A stretch of DNA of 38,576 nucleotides from Bacteroidota bacterium (GCA_947466965.1 CANIFU010000025.1:1-38576); one strand, 5' to 3'. Positions 15,122-25,152 are shown, numbered from the stretch's first letter. A program made the numbers and translations. Notes: generated by a model not told the origin, from the letters alone.

Positions 15122-15832
15122 ATGAAAACGATATTTCATAAAGCATCAGAAAGAGGACATGCCAATCATGGTTGGTTGAATGCAAAACATTCATTTAGTT
15201 TTGCCAGCTATCACGATCCGAGCAAAGTACATTTCGGTTTATTAAGGGTGTTGAATGATGATATTGTTGCACCAGGAATGGGATTCGGAATGCACCCCCA
15301 CGATAACATGGAAATTATTACAATCCCATTAAGTGGAACATTAGAACACAAAGATAGTATGGGAAATATCGGAGTGATCCGTCCGAATGAAATTCAAGCG
15401 ATGAGCGCAGGTTCGGGACTAATGCATAGTGAATACAATCATTCAAAAACCGAAGAAATTAATTTATTGCAGATTTGGGTATTCCCAAAAGAAAGAAATA
15501 TTTCTCCTCGTTATGATCAACGCATTTTTTCTGAGAATGATAAAAATGGAAAATTTAAAACAATAGTATCACCTGTAAAAGCGGATGATGTGATGTGGAT
15601 CAATCAAGATGCTTTTTTCTCTTTAGGAAAATTTAAATTGGGAAGCAAAGTTGAATACAACATCAAACACAAGGGTAACGGCGCCTATATTTTTATTATT
15701 GAGGGCGAAACATCAATAGAAGGAAATAAAACTGAAAAACGGGATGCTATTGGAATATGGGAAACAGATGAAATTTTAATCGAAGTAAACGCAGACTCAG
15801 AAATATTGGTAATTGAAGTGCCTATGAATTAA
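15122..15832 (+). CDS. pirin family protein (YhhW-like bicupin)
   Basis: A 236-residue bicupin. The N-terminal cupin has the metal ligands of pirins: His58 and His60 in GMHPHDNMEIIT and His102 with Glu104 in GSGLMHSEYNHS. The start, RGHANHGWLNAKHSFSFASY, and the RISPRYDQ-like segment (NISPRYDQRIF) are typical of the YhhW type, which shows quercetin 2,3-dioxygenase activity in vitro. The physiological role is not settled; pirins are often tied to redox stress. It is the last gene of the MarR/isomerase-like/pirin group. No clear terminator follows. Confidence 0.94.
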   Translation: MKTIFHKASERGHANHGWLNAKHSFSFASYHDPSKVHFGLLRVLNDDIVAPGMGFGMHPHDNMEIITIPLSGTLEHKDSMGNIGVIRPNEIQAMSAGSGLMHSEYNHSKTEEINLLQIWVFPKERNISPRYDQRIFSENDKNGKFKTIVSPVKADDVMWINQDAFFSLGKFKLGSKVEYNIKHKGNGAYIFIIEGETSIEGNKTEKRDAIGIWETDEILIEVNADSEILVIEVPMN

Positions 15833-16489
15833 ACTATTTTTAAAAACTAATTTATTCTAAAAACGAGTACAATTAATTCAACTATCATCGATCTTATCCT
15901 ACACTCCTTTTCAGTGTTCAATCAGTTAATAAAAATAGTTATCAAATCTTGTAACCGCTGCACTTAATTATAAATAATAATTTGCCTTATTTTTAAATGT
16001 TTCTTTTTTAGAATTACTGACAAATTAATCAGCATATTCATCTGAAGATACAAACATCAAAAGTTCTTTTTGAAGTTAAAAATCATGATGCGTAATTTTT
16101 TTCTACACCAATAAGCTCAAAACTGAATCTTTTATCTCCTTTTATTTCTATGAATCACCCTTTCTGTTTTACAGTAAAAAAACTTAAAAACAAAAGTAGA
16201 TTTTAACAATTCGTAAATTCAATAAACGGTAAATTATATTTCAAAAAAATATCCAGTAAAATAGTCAGTAATTATTATCTTAATAAGCCAATAAGTCATT
16301 TAAAATCAGTGGAATCAGACAATTCGTCCTATAAAAAGCAGTCTTTGGAATTGGAATAGCGTTTGACTCATTCTTAATACAAAATACTTCGTTAAAATTA
16401 AAAAGAGGTAATCATATGGTAATTTAAAATGAAGCAGATTATCTAAAGAAGAAAATTAACATCTAAAAAGTAATAATAAAATTAAATAT
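15833..16489. other. 657-base AT-rich intergenic region before clpB
   Basis: No open frame longer than about 20 codons with a sensible start, no tRNA-like or repeat structure and no clear terminator can be seen. The only candidate signal is a sigma54-like element at 16345-16361. The length is unusual for this gene-dense window. Confidence 0.6.
16345..16361 (+). promoter_or_regulatory. possible sigma54-type -24/-12 element upstream of clpB
   Basis: TTGGAATTGGAATAGCG holds GG (16347-16348) and GC (16359-16360) separated by exactly ten bases, the invariant spacing of sigma54 promoters. The flanking match is partial (TTGG fits -24; TAGC is a weak -12). It lies about 130 bases before the clpB ATG. 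No enhancer-binding protein gene is in the window. Confidence 0.25.
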
Positions 16490-19105
16490 ATGAATCTGAA
16501 TAATTATACAATCAAATCCCAGGAGTCTATTCAACAAGCAATACAACTTGCAACTGTTAATGGTCAACAAGCAATTGAAACCGCTCATGTCCTAAAAGGT
16601 ATTTTAGAAGTAGATGAAAATGTAACACCGTTTATTTTGAAAAAATTAAATGTAAATACGATCAACTTTTCTAAAGCTTTAGATAAAATAGTAGAAAGCT
16701 TCCCTAAAGTTTCTGGAGGACAGCCTTTTTTTTCAAATAATGCGAATCAAGCGATAGCAAAATCTTCTGTTTATCTAAAAGATTTTGGTGATGAATATGT
16801 TTCAATAGAACATTTGCTTCTAGCGCTGCTCTCAACAAACGATGTTATTTCACAACTAATGAAGGACAGCGGAGTTACTGAAAAAGATCTTAAAACCGCC
16901 ATCAGCGAGTTACGAAAAGGCTCAAAAGTGACAAGTCAAACAGCTGAAGAGACATACAATGTGCTTAATAAATTTGCCATCAACTTAAACGAACAAGCAA
17001 AAAAAGGAAAGCTAGATCCTGTAATCGGTCGTGATGAAGAAATAAGAAGAGTTTTGCAAATTTTATCTCGTAGGACGAAAAATAATCCAATTTTAGTTGG
17101 TGAACCTGGAGTTGGGAAAACAGCTATTGCTGAAGGATTAGCCCACCGAATTATTAATGGCGATGTTCCTGAAAATTTAAAATCAAAACAAATTTTTTCA
17201 CTGGATATGGGTTCTTTAATTGCAGGAGCCAAATTCAAAGGTGAATTTGAGGAACGATTAAAATCGGTAGTAAAAGAAGTTATTGCAGCAGAAGGTGAAA
17301 TTATTTTATTTATTGATGAGATCCATACGTTAGTTGGCGCAGGTGGCGGTGAAGGTGCAATGGATGCAGCAAATATTTTAAAACCAGCGCTGGCTCGCGG
17401 TGAATTAAGAGCTATTGGTGCAACAACATTAAATGAATTTCAAAAGTATTTTGAGAAAGATAAAGCACTTGAAAGACGTTTCCAAAAAGTAATGGTTGGA
17501 GAACCAAACGCTGAAGATGCTATTTCAATACTTCGTGGCATTAAAGAAAAATACGAAACGCATCACAAAGTTCGAATTAAGGATGAAGCGATTATTGCTG
17601 CCGTTGAACTATCTCAACGATATATTAATGATCGTTTTTTACCGGATAAGGCCATTGACTTGATGGACGAAGCTGCTTCAAAACTAAGAATGCAGATCAA
17701 CTCAATGCCCATTGAGCTCGATGAAGTTGAACGTAAAATCAGACAATTAGAAATTGAACGTGAAGCCATTAAAAGAGAAAATGACCAGAAAAAACTGGAA
17801 GAATTACATAAAGAAATTGCTGAATTATCTGACAAAAGAAGCGATTTGCGCGCAAAATGGCAAGGGGAAAAAGTTGTGGTTGAGGGTATTCAGAAAGTGA
17901 AAGAACAAATTGAACAATTCAAGTTTGAGGCTGACCAAGCAGAGCGAAATGGTGATTATGGACAAGTTGCTGAAATCCGCTACGGAAAAATAAAAGATTC
18001 CGAATTAGAATTAAAAAGCTTTGAAAGTAAATTAGCAGAGATGCAACAAAGCGGTTCTCAAATGATAAAAGAAGAAGTTGGCTCTGAAGATATTGCTGAA
18101 GTAATAGCTGTTTGGACTGGCATTCCTGTTTCACGGATGCTACAAAGTGAAAGAGAAAAATTATTGCATTTAGAAGACGAGCTTCACAAACGTGTTGTTG
18201 GACAAGAAGAGGCAATTGAAGCAATCAGCAATGCTGTTAGAAGAAGTCGAGCTGGATTACAAGATACCAAAAGACCAATAGGATCGTTCATTTTTCTAGG
18301 AACAACAGGTGTTGGTAAAACAGAATTAGCAAAAGCATTAGCTGAATTCCTCTTCAATAATGAAAACAGTATGACTCGTATTGACATGAGTGAATATCAG
18401 GAAAGACATGCTGTAAGCAGGTTAGTTGGAGCACCTCCAGGATATGTAGGATATGAAGAAGGCGGTCAATTAACCGAGGCTGTCCGCAGAAAACCATACA
18501 GCGTTGTATTGTTAGATGAAATTGAAAAAGCCCATCCCGATGTGTTCAACATTTTATTACAAGTATTGGATGATGGCAGATTGACAGACAACAAAGGAAG
18601 AGTCGTAAATTTTAAAAATACGATAATTATTATGACTTCAAATATCGGCTCTCATTTGATTCAAGAGCACTTCGAAAAAATGATTGAAGGGAATAAGGAT
18701 GAGGTTATTGCGAAAACTAAAGTAGAAGTTTTTGAATTATTAAAAAAATCTGTTCGTCCAGAATTTTTAAACAGGATAGATGAAACGATCATGTTTACAA
18801 CACTTAACCGCGAAAATGTGCAACAAATTGTAGAAATTCAATTTAGAGGCATCGTAAAAATGCTAGAAGAAAATGATATACATTTAACTGCAACGCATGA
18901 AGCCATAGATTGGTTAGCTCAACTGGGTTTCGATCCGCAATTTGGCGCAAGACCTGTTAAACGTGTGATGCAAAAACGAGTTTTAAATGAATTATCTAAA
19001 CAGATTTTGGCCGGAAAAGTTGCAAAAGATTCTCAAATAATTCTGGATCTAATTAACAATGAATTTGTATTCAGAAACCCTGAAGTGGATCACCAAATGA
19101 AATAA
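16490..19105 (+). CDS. clpB: ATP-dependent disaggregase ClpB
   Basis: A hexameric AAA+ chaperone that threads aggregated proteins together with DnaK, cytoplasmic. The 871-residue length is normal. Domains in order: Clp N-domain repeats (1-145), AAA-1 with Walker A GEPGVGKT (204-211), Walker [10 protein letters not shown] and sensor GATTLNEFQ, a coiled-coil M-domain (about 405-530) with the charged stretch [21 protein letters not shown]-2 with Walker [10 protein letters not shown] and Walker [12 protein letters not shown], and the C-terminal D2-small domain with [12 protein letters not shown]. The M-domain separates it from ClpA and ClpC. It is preceded by a long non-coding region and followed by a 47-residue gene. 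Confidence 0.98.
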   Translation: MNLNNYTIKSQESIQQAIQLATVNGQQAIETAHVLKGILEVDENVTPFILKKLNVNTINFSKALDKIVESFPKVSGGQPFFSNNANQAIAKSSVYLKDFGDEYVSIEHLLLALLSTNDVISQLMKDSGVTEKDLKTAISELRKGSKVTSQTAEETYNVLNKFAINLNEQAKKGKLDPVIGRDEEIRRVLQILSRRTKNNPILVGEPGVGKTAIAEGLAHRIINGDVPENLKSKQIFSLDMGSLIAGAKFKGEFEERLKSVVKEVIAAEGEIILFIDEIHTLVGAGGGEGAMDAANILKPALARGELRAIGATTLNEFQKYFEKDKALERRFQKVMVGEPNAEDAISILRGIKEKYETHHKVRIKDEAIIAAVELSQRYINDRFLPDKAIDLMDEAASKLRMQINSMPIELDEVERKIRQLEIEREAIKRENDQKKLEELHKEIAELSDKRSDLRAKWQGEKVVVEGIQKVKEQIEQFKFEADQAERNGDYGQVAEIRYGKIKDSELELKSFESKLAEMQQSGSQMIKEEVGSEDIAEVIAVWTGIPVSRMLQSEREKLLHLEDELHKRVVGQEEAIEAISNAVRRSRAGLQDTKRPIGSFIFLGTTGVGKTELAKALAEFLFNNENSMTRIDMSEYQERHAVSRLVGAPPGYVGYEEGGQLTEAVRRKPYSVVLLDEIEKAHPDVFNILLQVLDDGRLTDNKGRVVNFKNTIIIMTSNIGSHLIQEHFEKMIEGNKDEVIAKTKVEVFELLKKSVRPEFLNRIDETIMFTTLNRENVQQIVEIQFRGIVKMLEENDIHLTATHEAIDWLAQLGFDPQFGARPVKRVMQKRVLNELSKQILAGKVAKDSQIILDLINNEFVFRNPEVDHQMK

Positions 19106-19238
19106 TAAAGAAAGGAGAGTAACATACACAAGTTAAAATATGTTAATGTTAAAACAATTAGCAGCTATTTTGTGTTATATAAATAGAATGAAATTGACTA
19201 TGAATTAATAGTATTCAAGAATAAAAAAAAACAAAGCC

Positions 19239-19382
19239 ATGAGCAAAATAAAAAAAGAAATCATTGATATTCGCCCGAAATACAAGTTGCAATTGGATAG
19301 CAGAACAACGATCACTGTTAGGACTGAAGGTGCTTTGAAGGCTTGGAAAGAAAAATATCCAGAAGCGAAACTGATTGAATAA
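19239..19382 (+). CDS. 47-residue small protein downstream of clpB
   Basis: ATG at 19239 to TAA at 19380-19382 encodes a basic 47-residue protein starting MSKIKKEIIDIRPKYKLQLD and containing TTITVRTEGALKAWKEKYPE. The codons look genuine: a mixed amphipathic composition, AAAGCC spacing before the ATG and no low-complexity bias. The first half suggests two beta strands, the second a helix. It resembles tiny conserved proteins of Bacteroidota from memory, but I cannot name a family. It follows clpB by 133 bases and could share its transcript or have its own. Conservation has not been tested. Confidence 0.6.
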   Translation: MSKIKKEIIDIRPKYKLQLDSRTTITVRTEGALKAWKEKYPEAKLIE

Positions 19383-19698
19383 AAAGCAGGAACACCACTA
19401 TTAAAAAAGTGCTTTCAATTTATAACTAATCATTTTTCTTGTCTATCCTTAAATATACAACCTTCTATTAATTTTATATTTAAAACAATTTCCTCATTGT
19501 TTTAAATACATAGTATGGATTTTTTCATATTTAAAATAAGTAAAAAAAGTAATTACTCATGATGCGCCTCTTGTTCGGCTGAAAAGATAGTATTGAGAAT
19601 CAATTGAATTTTCATGAATTATCGATGCATTACTGCAGAACATTCGAACTGACATCTAGAAAAGAGGATTTTATTAAAATATAATTTTAAGTGGTATT
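19383..19698. other. intergenic region before the 19699 terminator
   Basis: AT-rich and without supportable genes. A short, relatively GC-rich patch near 19560-19590 encodes on the minus strand the end of a 20-codon frame (NTIFSAEQEAHHE), which is too short to call. Confidence 0.5.
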
Positions 19699-19738
19699 AA
19701 AAAAAGCCTTTCTTTAAAATTAAAGAAAGGCTTTTTTT
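19699..19738. terminator. bidirectional intrinsic terminator
   Basis: AGCCTTTCTTTAA faces TTAAAGAAAGGCT, a 13-base perfect stem flanked by seven A on the left and seven T on the right. It therefore works for both the plus-strand clpB side and the minus-strand MoxR operon, whose stop is at 19755. Confidence 0.88.
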
Positions 19739-19754
19739 ATTTTTTGTTGGAATA

Positions 19755-20717
19755 TTATTTCATTAACTCTGAAATAATTTTTTCTACACTAATACCTTCC
19801 GCTTCCGCTTTATAATTGCGTACGATTCGATGACGTAAAATGGCTGTTGCTACAGCTTTTACATCTTCAATATCAGGAGAATATTTTCCCTTTATCAAGG
19901 CATGACATTTTGCTCCGATCACCAAAAATTGTGAAGCTCTGGGTCCTGCACCCCATGATAAATAGTTATTTGCTATTTCTGCAGCGTACTCCGTATTCGG
20001 GCGAGATTTTGATGCTAATTTAACCGCAAATTCCAATACATTATCTGCAATCGGAATTCTACGGACTAATTCTTGAAAATAAAGAATTTCTTCAGCCGAC
20101 AAAATCTTCTTAAGTTCAAACTTTCTACTAGATGTTGTATTTTTAACAACTAAATATTCATCCTCCAATTTTGGATAATCTAACCACACATTAAACATAA
20201 AACGATCTAATTGCGCTTCAGGCAAAGGATAAGTACCTTCCTGTTCTATGGGATTCTGAGTTGCTAAAACAAAAAAAGGATTTCCTAATTCGTAACGCTT
20301 CCCTCCAGTTGTGATGCTTCTTTCCTGCATTGCTTCAAGCAATGCGGCTTGGGTTTTAGGAGGTGTTCGGTTAATTTCATCTGCTAAAACAATATTCGCA
20401 AACAATGGACCTTTTATAAATTTAAAATGACGGTCATCTCCTAATATTTCTGAACCGATAATATCGGATGGCATAAGATCCGGAGTAAATTGAATACGGT
20501 TATAGGTCAAACCCAATACATCTGCAATGGTATTTACCAAGAGCGTTTTTGCCAATCCGGGAACACCAATAAGTAAACAATGTCCTTTGCTGAAAATGGA
20601 GATCAAAACATCTTTCACCACTTCATCCTGCCCAATGATCACCTTACTAATTTCAGCATTCAGCTCTTTGTATTTTGAAACAAAAGCATCTGCGGCTTCT
20701 ACGTCTGATTGATACAT
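19755..20717 (-). CDS. MoxR-family AAA+ ATPase
   Basis: A 320-residue MoxR ATPase. Visible are the N-terminal helix with ISKVIIGQDEVVKDVLISIF, Walker A GVPGLAKT, the QFTPDLMPSDIIGSEI motif, Walker B NIVLADEINRTPPKTQAALLEAMQE, sensor ATQNPIEQEGTYPLPEAQLDRFM and a C-terminal lid (LRHRIVRNYKAEAEGI). MoxR proteins act as chaperones for maturation of partner proteins, often with a VWA-domain protein such as BatA/BatB. No DUF58 or VWA gene follows here; instead the gene is the last of a minus-strand run with two PPIase-type periplasmic proteins, 40 bases after the SurA-like gene. Confidence 0.96.
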   Translation of the reverse strand: MYQSDVEAADAFVSKYKELNAEISKVIIGQDEVVKDVLISIFSKGHCLLIGVPGLAKTLLVNTIADVLGLTYNRIQFTPDLMPSDIIGSEILGDDRHFKFIKGPLFANIVLADEINRTPPKTQAALLEAMQERSITTGGKRYELGNPFFVLATQNPIEQEGTYPLPEAQLDRFMFNVWLDYPKLEDEYLVVKNTTSSRKFELKKILSAEEILYFQELVRRIPIADNVLEFAVKLASKSRPNTEYAAEIANNYLSWGAGPRASQFLVIGAKCHALIKGKYSPDIEDVKAVATAILRHRIVRNYKAEAEGISVEKIISELMK

Positions 20718-20757
20718 ATTTCTAAGTATTACTAATTTAAAGAATTATAAACGCTAA

Positions 20758-22116
20758 TTAATTTATCCATTTGTTATTGAATATACAATCTTTATAATCA
20801 TCCGAAAGATGAACATACGTATCTGCTGACTTTTTCTTTATCCAGACTTTAGTCGCTTCCTGTTGTTTTTTAGAAAGGGTGGCAGCCTGTATACTTTGAT
20901 AATCATCAACAAGATTTGCACGATGAGGCAACGTACGTTTTTTTAAATACAAGATACGATATGCTTGCTTACCATCGTTTGTGGTCATTGGCATTGGTTT
21001 GGTGTATTCTCCGATTTTTAATTTATCGATCGCAAATGCGATACTTTGATCCAGTTGTCCTATTTCATCCATTTGAAAACGTGTAGAACCTGAATAAGGA
21101 TTAATTATCAAGCCTCCACTGTTTTTACTATCTTCATCATCGGAATATCTTGCAGCCATATCCGAAAAAGTAATCGTATCGGCAACCAATCGAGTATAAA
21201 TAGTATCGAGGGATAATTTTGCTGTTATCATATCCTGAGCATCAACTGCAGGAGCAATCAATAAACTTCTTGCATCTACTTCTTCACCTCTACGGGCAAT
21301 TAATTGAATAATAAAATATCCATATACAGTTTCAAATACTTCACTCACTTCCATCGGCTTCAATTTAAATGCCCATGCATCCCATTCCGGAACAAACTGC
21401 CCGCGTTGAATGTGTTCATACAATCCACCTTTATTAGCGGATCCAGGATCCATTGAATACAAAGCAGCCATGGATGAAATGTTTGTTTCACCTTTTATGA
21501 TCCGTTGACGGATACCTTCAATTTTCTCTTTCGCTTCTTTTTTCGCTGCAGTAGAAACAACCGGCTTTTTTACAATTTGTCCTACTTCTATTTCAGCATT
21601 TATAAATGGAATAGAATCTTCAGGTATAGCTTTAAAGTATTCTTTTACTTCATTAGGAGTAACGGAAATATCTCCCGTAATCTTACCTTGCATTTGCTGC
21701 TCCAACAACAAGTCTCGCACATCATCTTTCAATTCCAACTTATAATCCTCCACAGACTTTCCGTAAAAGGCTACAAATTTTTCTTCCGAACCAAATTGTT
21801 GTAAATAATATTTCATCCTTCTATCAAGTTCTTGTTCCAGTTGTCCTTCTGTTACATCCAAACTATCTTTTTGAGCTTGTGCCAACAATAATTTTTGGTA
21901 CAATAATTCTTCCATTATTTTGCAACGTGTTTTTTCAGAAACAGGTTCCTGTGCTGAAAGCATTTGCTGGTATTGTGTTTCTAAATCAGATTGTAAAATA
22001 TAGTTATTACCTACAACAGCAGCAATACGATCAATAACAATCTCCTGAGCAGTTGCAGCTGTTAAACACAAAAGACAAAGTCCGGCAAGAAAAATTTTAT
22101 TTTTTAAGTTTATCAT
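20758..22116 (-). CDS. SurA-like periplasmic peptidyl-prolyl isomerase
   Basis: A 452-residue periplasmic chaperone with a signal peptide (about 1-23, cleavage near TAATA/QEI), a SurA N-terminal helical domain (IAAVVGNNYILQSDLETQY, LYQKLLLAQAQKDSL) and two parvulin-like domains (about 170-280 and 285-395), in which SSMAALYSMDPGSANKGG and SDMAARYSDDEDSKNSGG show the typical S-D-x-S-x-x-x-GG rotamase segment. The family folds outer-membrane proteins. Its first 20 bases overlap the end of the upstream lipoprotein gene, so the two are translationally coupled, and the MoxR gene follows. Confidence 0.93.
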   Translation of the reverse strand: MINLKNKIFLAGLCLLCLTAATAQEIVIDRIAAVVGNNYILQSDLETQYQQMLSAQEPVSEKTRCKIMEELLYQKLLLAQAQKDSLDVTEGQLEQELDRRMKYYLQQFGSEEKFVAFYGKSVEDYKLELKDDVRDLLLEQQMQGKITGDISVTPNEVKEYFKAIPEDSIPFINAEIEVGQIVKKPVVSTAAKKEAKEKIEGIRQRIIKGETNISSMAALYSMDPGSANKGGLYEHIQRGQFVPEWDAWAFKLKPMEVSEVFETVYGYFIIQLIARRGEEVDARSLLIAPAVDAQDMITAKLSLDTIYTRLVADTITFSDMAARYSDDEDSKNSGGLIINPYSGSTRFQMDEIGQLDQSIAFAIDKLKIGEYTKPMPMTTNDGKQAYRILYLKKRTLPHRANLVDDYQSIQAATLSKKQQEATKVWIKKKSADTYVHLSDDYKDCIFNNKWIN

Positions 22117-22966
22117 CTGAATATATTTCTATTTTTTTAGTGTTTGCTGCATCATTGTATACATCCTCTTTCATTTTAGAAATAAGCTGCAGCTTACGTT
22201 TATTTAAAATGATATTTTTAATATTTTCTTTTTCAAATCCTAAAGGAGAAAGGCTGTTTCTAATCTTAAAACCTTTAATATTTACAAAATAATCATTCAA
22301 CGAATCACTAACCTCAACACAACGATTGTTTTGCAAAAATAACTCTTTATTATAGGTTTGAATAGGAATTTCTTTCAATAAATCGTCAAACAATAACCAA
22401 GATGAATCATCCAGATAAAAATTAGTAGCAAATTGGTGGCAGTAGCTTGCTAATTGCTCCCGATCCTTCATATTATCTGACTTATACCATTTTTTAAGCT
22501 TTTCAATTCCCGGTGCTTTTTTATCCACTTTCACATACACCACTTTGATGATGTTATCTTTTAACTCAAAATCAGCCTTATTATTATTATAATATTCTTC
22601 TATTTCGAAATCGGAAACAACTGTATCTAATTTTTGCTTTACTAGTTCTTTTTCATAGGCATATGTTATGAGGGAATTTCGGTAATCACGTAATTGTTTG
22701 TCAACATTTTTTTGTTCATCGGTGAGATTCTTCTCCGCTTTCTGTTTAACCAATGATTCCCGCACCCAGTTATCAATATACTTTTTAATTAATTCCGCAC
22801 TATCTTTGCTTGGCGTACCTTGCGGAACAATATCAATAATATCATCCAGATACAAATATTCATTATCTGCCCTTGCAATCGAAATGCTATTTATGTCCTT
22901 TTCGGATGCCGTATTGCATGAAAAAAGGAGTAGATTACTAATTAAAAAAAAGATGTAATGTTTCAA
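22097..22966 (-). CDS. lipoprotein with SurA-N/PPIase-like architecture, degenerate parvulin domain
   Basis: A 289-residue lipoprotein with a signal peptide and lipobox LLLFSC (Cys17). It has a SurA-like helical N-terminal region (DELVKQKAEKN-type helices, for example LIKKYIDNWVRESLVKQKAE) and then a segment FEIEEYYNNNKADFELKDNI that looks like the entry to a parvulin domain. The S-D-x-x-x-x-GG rotamase signature seen in both neighbours is absent, so isomerase activity is doubtful. The start is TTG at 22966; no in-frame ATG is available upstream. It overlaps the SurA-like gene by 20 bases and lies downstream of the terminator at 23031-23077. Probably an outer-membrane biogenesis chaperone; inferred from layout. 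Confidence 0.78.
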   Translation of the reverse strand: MKHYIFFLISNLLLFSCNTASEKDINSISIARADNEYLYLDDIIDIVPQGTPSKDSAELIKKYIDNWVRESLVKQKAEKNLTDEQKNVDKQLRDYRNSLITYAYEKELVKQKLDTVVSDFEIEEYYNNNKADFELKDNIIKVVYVKVDKKAPGIEKLKKWYKSDNMKDREQLASYCHQFATNFYLDDSSWLLFDDLLKEIPIQTYNKELFLQNNRCVEVSDSLNDYFVNIKGFKIRNSLSPLGFEKENIKNIILNKRKLQLISKMKEDVYNDAANTKKIEIYSDDKLKK

Positions 22967-23030
22967 ATCATTGTTTGTATTAAAAATTTATTTCCAAACG
23001 TTCATTAAGAATCTCTAGAAAAAACAGATC

Positions 23031-23077
23031 CCGTAAAAAACTAAAAAAGTTTATGGCGTTTTTAACACCATAAACTT
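23031..23077 (-). terminator. terminator of the two-domain PPIase gene
   Basis: AAGTTTATGG (23047-23056) pairs with CCATAAACTT (23068-23077), extended by GTT/AAC past one mismatch. On the minus strand it is followed by TTTTTTAGTTTTTT. It lies 21 bases after the stop at 23099. Confidence 0.8.
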
Positions 23078-23098
23078 ATATTATTGGAAATACAGATA

Positions 23099-25096
23099 TT
23101 ACTTAATTGAAGAAAGAACGGCCTTATCAATTGTAACAGAATATTTAGCTTTCAAAGAAGCAATCCATTCTTTTTCTAAATAATTCTGATAGTCAGCAGT
23201 AACCATACCTTTTGAATCAGAATATGATTTAGGCTCCGGCGTCAACAATTTAGATGTTACCACAATAACAGTTTTTTTATCTTTCTCAGATTTCATATCA
23301 GCTGAAGTAATCGGATTCCAATTTTTATCTACAAATTCATTTTCACCTTTATTGAAAACACGTGTTTCCACTTGTAAATTCAACTGTGAATCTTTATTTA
23401 CAGCAGCAAGTATATCCTTTTCAGATTTTTTCTTTTTCATCAAACTACGAACCTGAGCAGCCACTTTATCATTCGCGCATGAATAAACGGATGCATCAGC
23501 ACGCTCATCCCACATGTAATTTGTTTTATTCTTTTCATAGAAAGCTTTAGAACCTGTAGAATCTTTAACAGCTTTGCTCCAAACTTTCTGATCTGTTAAT
23601 TCAAACAATAAGATACCATCTCTGTATTCTTGCATTAACGCTTTAAATTCAGGATATTTATGATCCAAACGTGCCTCTTCGTATGCAACAGCACTTTCTT
23701 CAACATATTGTTTATACAATTGATTCAACACAATTATAACATCGGTTTTAGGTCGTTTACTTTGGTGAGATGAAATATAGGTAGCAAAATCAACTTGCGA
23801 ATACACTTTTTCATTGAAATTAAACATTGGTTTGTTTAATGCTTTTGCTTTAGCGATATCCCAGCGCCCTTCAAATAATGAAGAATCCATCAGCTTAGTG
23901 AATTCATCTACCAATTTAGGATTTTCTTTAAACTTGTATTCTGCTTTTACTTTTGCAATCAAAGAAGCGCGTCCTGCCTGAGAGCGGGAATCCTTGGTCA
24001 CTTTGGCTTTCAATTCATTTTTCATATCATCGAAGGAAGCCAAACCTCTTTTGTCGATCAATTTAATCACATGCCAACCGTACTTAGTGCGCATTGGCTC
24101 ACTAAAGCCTCCTTTATTTGTCATTGAGAATGCTACCTTTTCAAATTCCAATGGCATTTTTCCTGTTCCGAACCAAGGTAATTCCCCACCTTTTTTTGCA
24201 GATGATTTATCATCAGAAAATTCCTGAGCAAGATCTTCGAATTTAGAACCTGTTTTTAATTTGTTGAAGATCTCCGTAACTTTAGTATAGGAATTCAATG
24301 AATCCTCTTTGGTCATATTCGGAGTTGTCTTCACCATTATGTGAGCAACCATCACTTCTCCTTGCGCTTTTCTTCTTTCAATTACTTTGATAATATGGTA
24401 GCCGTAACGAGTACGAATAGGCATAGAGATATCACCTACTTTTGTGCTGTAAGCAGCCGATTCAAAAGGATAAACCATTTGTAAGGCAGTAAAGAAACCT
24501 AGATCACCACCATTATCTTTTGCCGAAGGATCATCTGAAATTCCTTTTTCTGAAGCTACTTTATTAAAATCTTCCCCCTTTAAAATGCGGGCACGTATTT
24601 TCAAGATCTTATTGTAAGCTTCTAAGGTATCTTTAGGCAAAGCGATATCTGATACTTTAATAAGAATATGAGAAGCGTGAATATCTTCCTGCATACGATT
24701 ATACGTTTCTTTCAATAATTTTTCATTTACATCCTTATCCGTCAAATAAGGCTGAGCTAATTGTTTTCGGTAACCAGCCAATTCTTCTTTGAAAGATTTG
24801 GCTGTATCCAAGCCTAATTCTTCGGCTTCTTTCACTTTTAGTTTAAAATTTACAAACAAATCTACATAATCGTTCAAGGATTTCGTATCCATTGTTCCTT
24901 CTTTTGTATTGTTCTTATGATACACGTTTTCAAATTCAGAAACGGTCACTTTTGTAGTACCAATATTCATGAGTACTGGATCTATTTTTACTGTAGCTAA
25001 AGATGCAACAGGCTTTTTCGATTGAGCATTTGCAGTATTAAAAGTTAAAAGTGCCACAGGCAAAATCAATGACTTGATTAAAAGACTTCTGTTCAT
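23099..25096 (-). CDS. periplasmic peptidyl-prolyl isomerase with two parvulin domains
   Basis: A 665-residue exported PPIase with a signal peptide (about 1-24, NTANA/QSK). A SurA/PpiD-like N-terminal helical region (VTVSEFENVYHKNN, YVDLFVNFKLKVKEAEELG) is followed by two rotamase domains (about 135-235 and 240-355), marked by ASHILIKVSD with GGDLGFF and AHIMVKTTPN with GGELPWFG. The C-terminal 300 residues are a helical/beta region typical of large Bacteroidota PPIases. The family assists outer-membrane protein folding. The gene has its own promoter (25124-25152) and terminator and lies between guaB and the lipoprotein/SurA pair; this cluster is common in Bacteroidota as far as I recall. Confidence 0.94.
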   Translation of the reverse strand: MNRSLLIKSLILPVALLTFNTANAQSKKPVASLATVKIDPVLMNIGTTKVTVSEFENVYHKNNTKEGTMDTKSLNDYVDLFVNFKLKVKEAEELGLDTAKSFKEELAGYRKQLAQPYLTDKDVNEKLLKETYNRMQEDIHASHILIKVSDIALPKDTLEAYNKILKIRARILKGEDFNKVASEKGISDDPSAKDNGGDLGFFTALQMVYPFESAAYSTKVGDISMPIRTRYGYHIIKVIERRKAQGEVMVAHIMVKTTPNMTKEDSLNSYTKVTEIFNKLKTGSKFEDLAQEFSDDKSSAKKGGELPWFGTGKMPLEFEKVAFSMTNKGGFSEPMRTKYGWHVIKLIDKRGLASFDDMKNELKAKVTKDSRSQAGRASLIAKVKAEYKFKENPKLVDEFTKLMDSSLFEGRWDIAKAKALNKPMFNFNEKVYSQVDFATYISSHQSKRPKTDVIIVLNQLYKQYVEESAVAYEEARLDHKYPEFKALMQEYRDGILLFELTDQKVWSKAVKDSTGSKAFYEKNKTNYMWDERADASVYSCANDKVAAQVRSLMKKKKSEKDILAAVNKDSQLNLQVETRVFNKGENEFVDKNWNPITSADMKSEKDKKTVIVVTSKLLTPEPKSYSDSKGMVTADYQNYLEKEWIASLKAKYSVTIDKAVLSSIK

Positions 25097-25123
25097 AGGA
25101 TAATGATTTTTTTATTTGGGTAA

Positions 25124-25152
25124 CAAATGTAGTTATTTATGCGATGTATCAA
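25124..25152 (-). promoter_or_regulatory. promoter of the two-domain PPIase gene
   Basis: Plus-strand CAAATGTA (25124-25131) is TACATTTG on the coding strand, and TTG (CAA at 25150-25152) lies 18 bases upstream, matching TTG-N17-23-TAnnTTTG. Confidence 0.6.

Noticed and set aside
19554-19616. 20-codon minus-strand frame ending SAEQEAHHE in the clpB-MoxR gap
   Set aside because: Too short, with no recognisable homology and a stop just upstream. It could be a remnant but there is no support.
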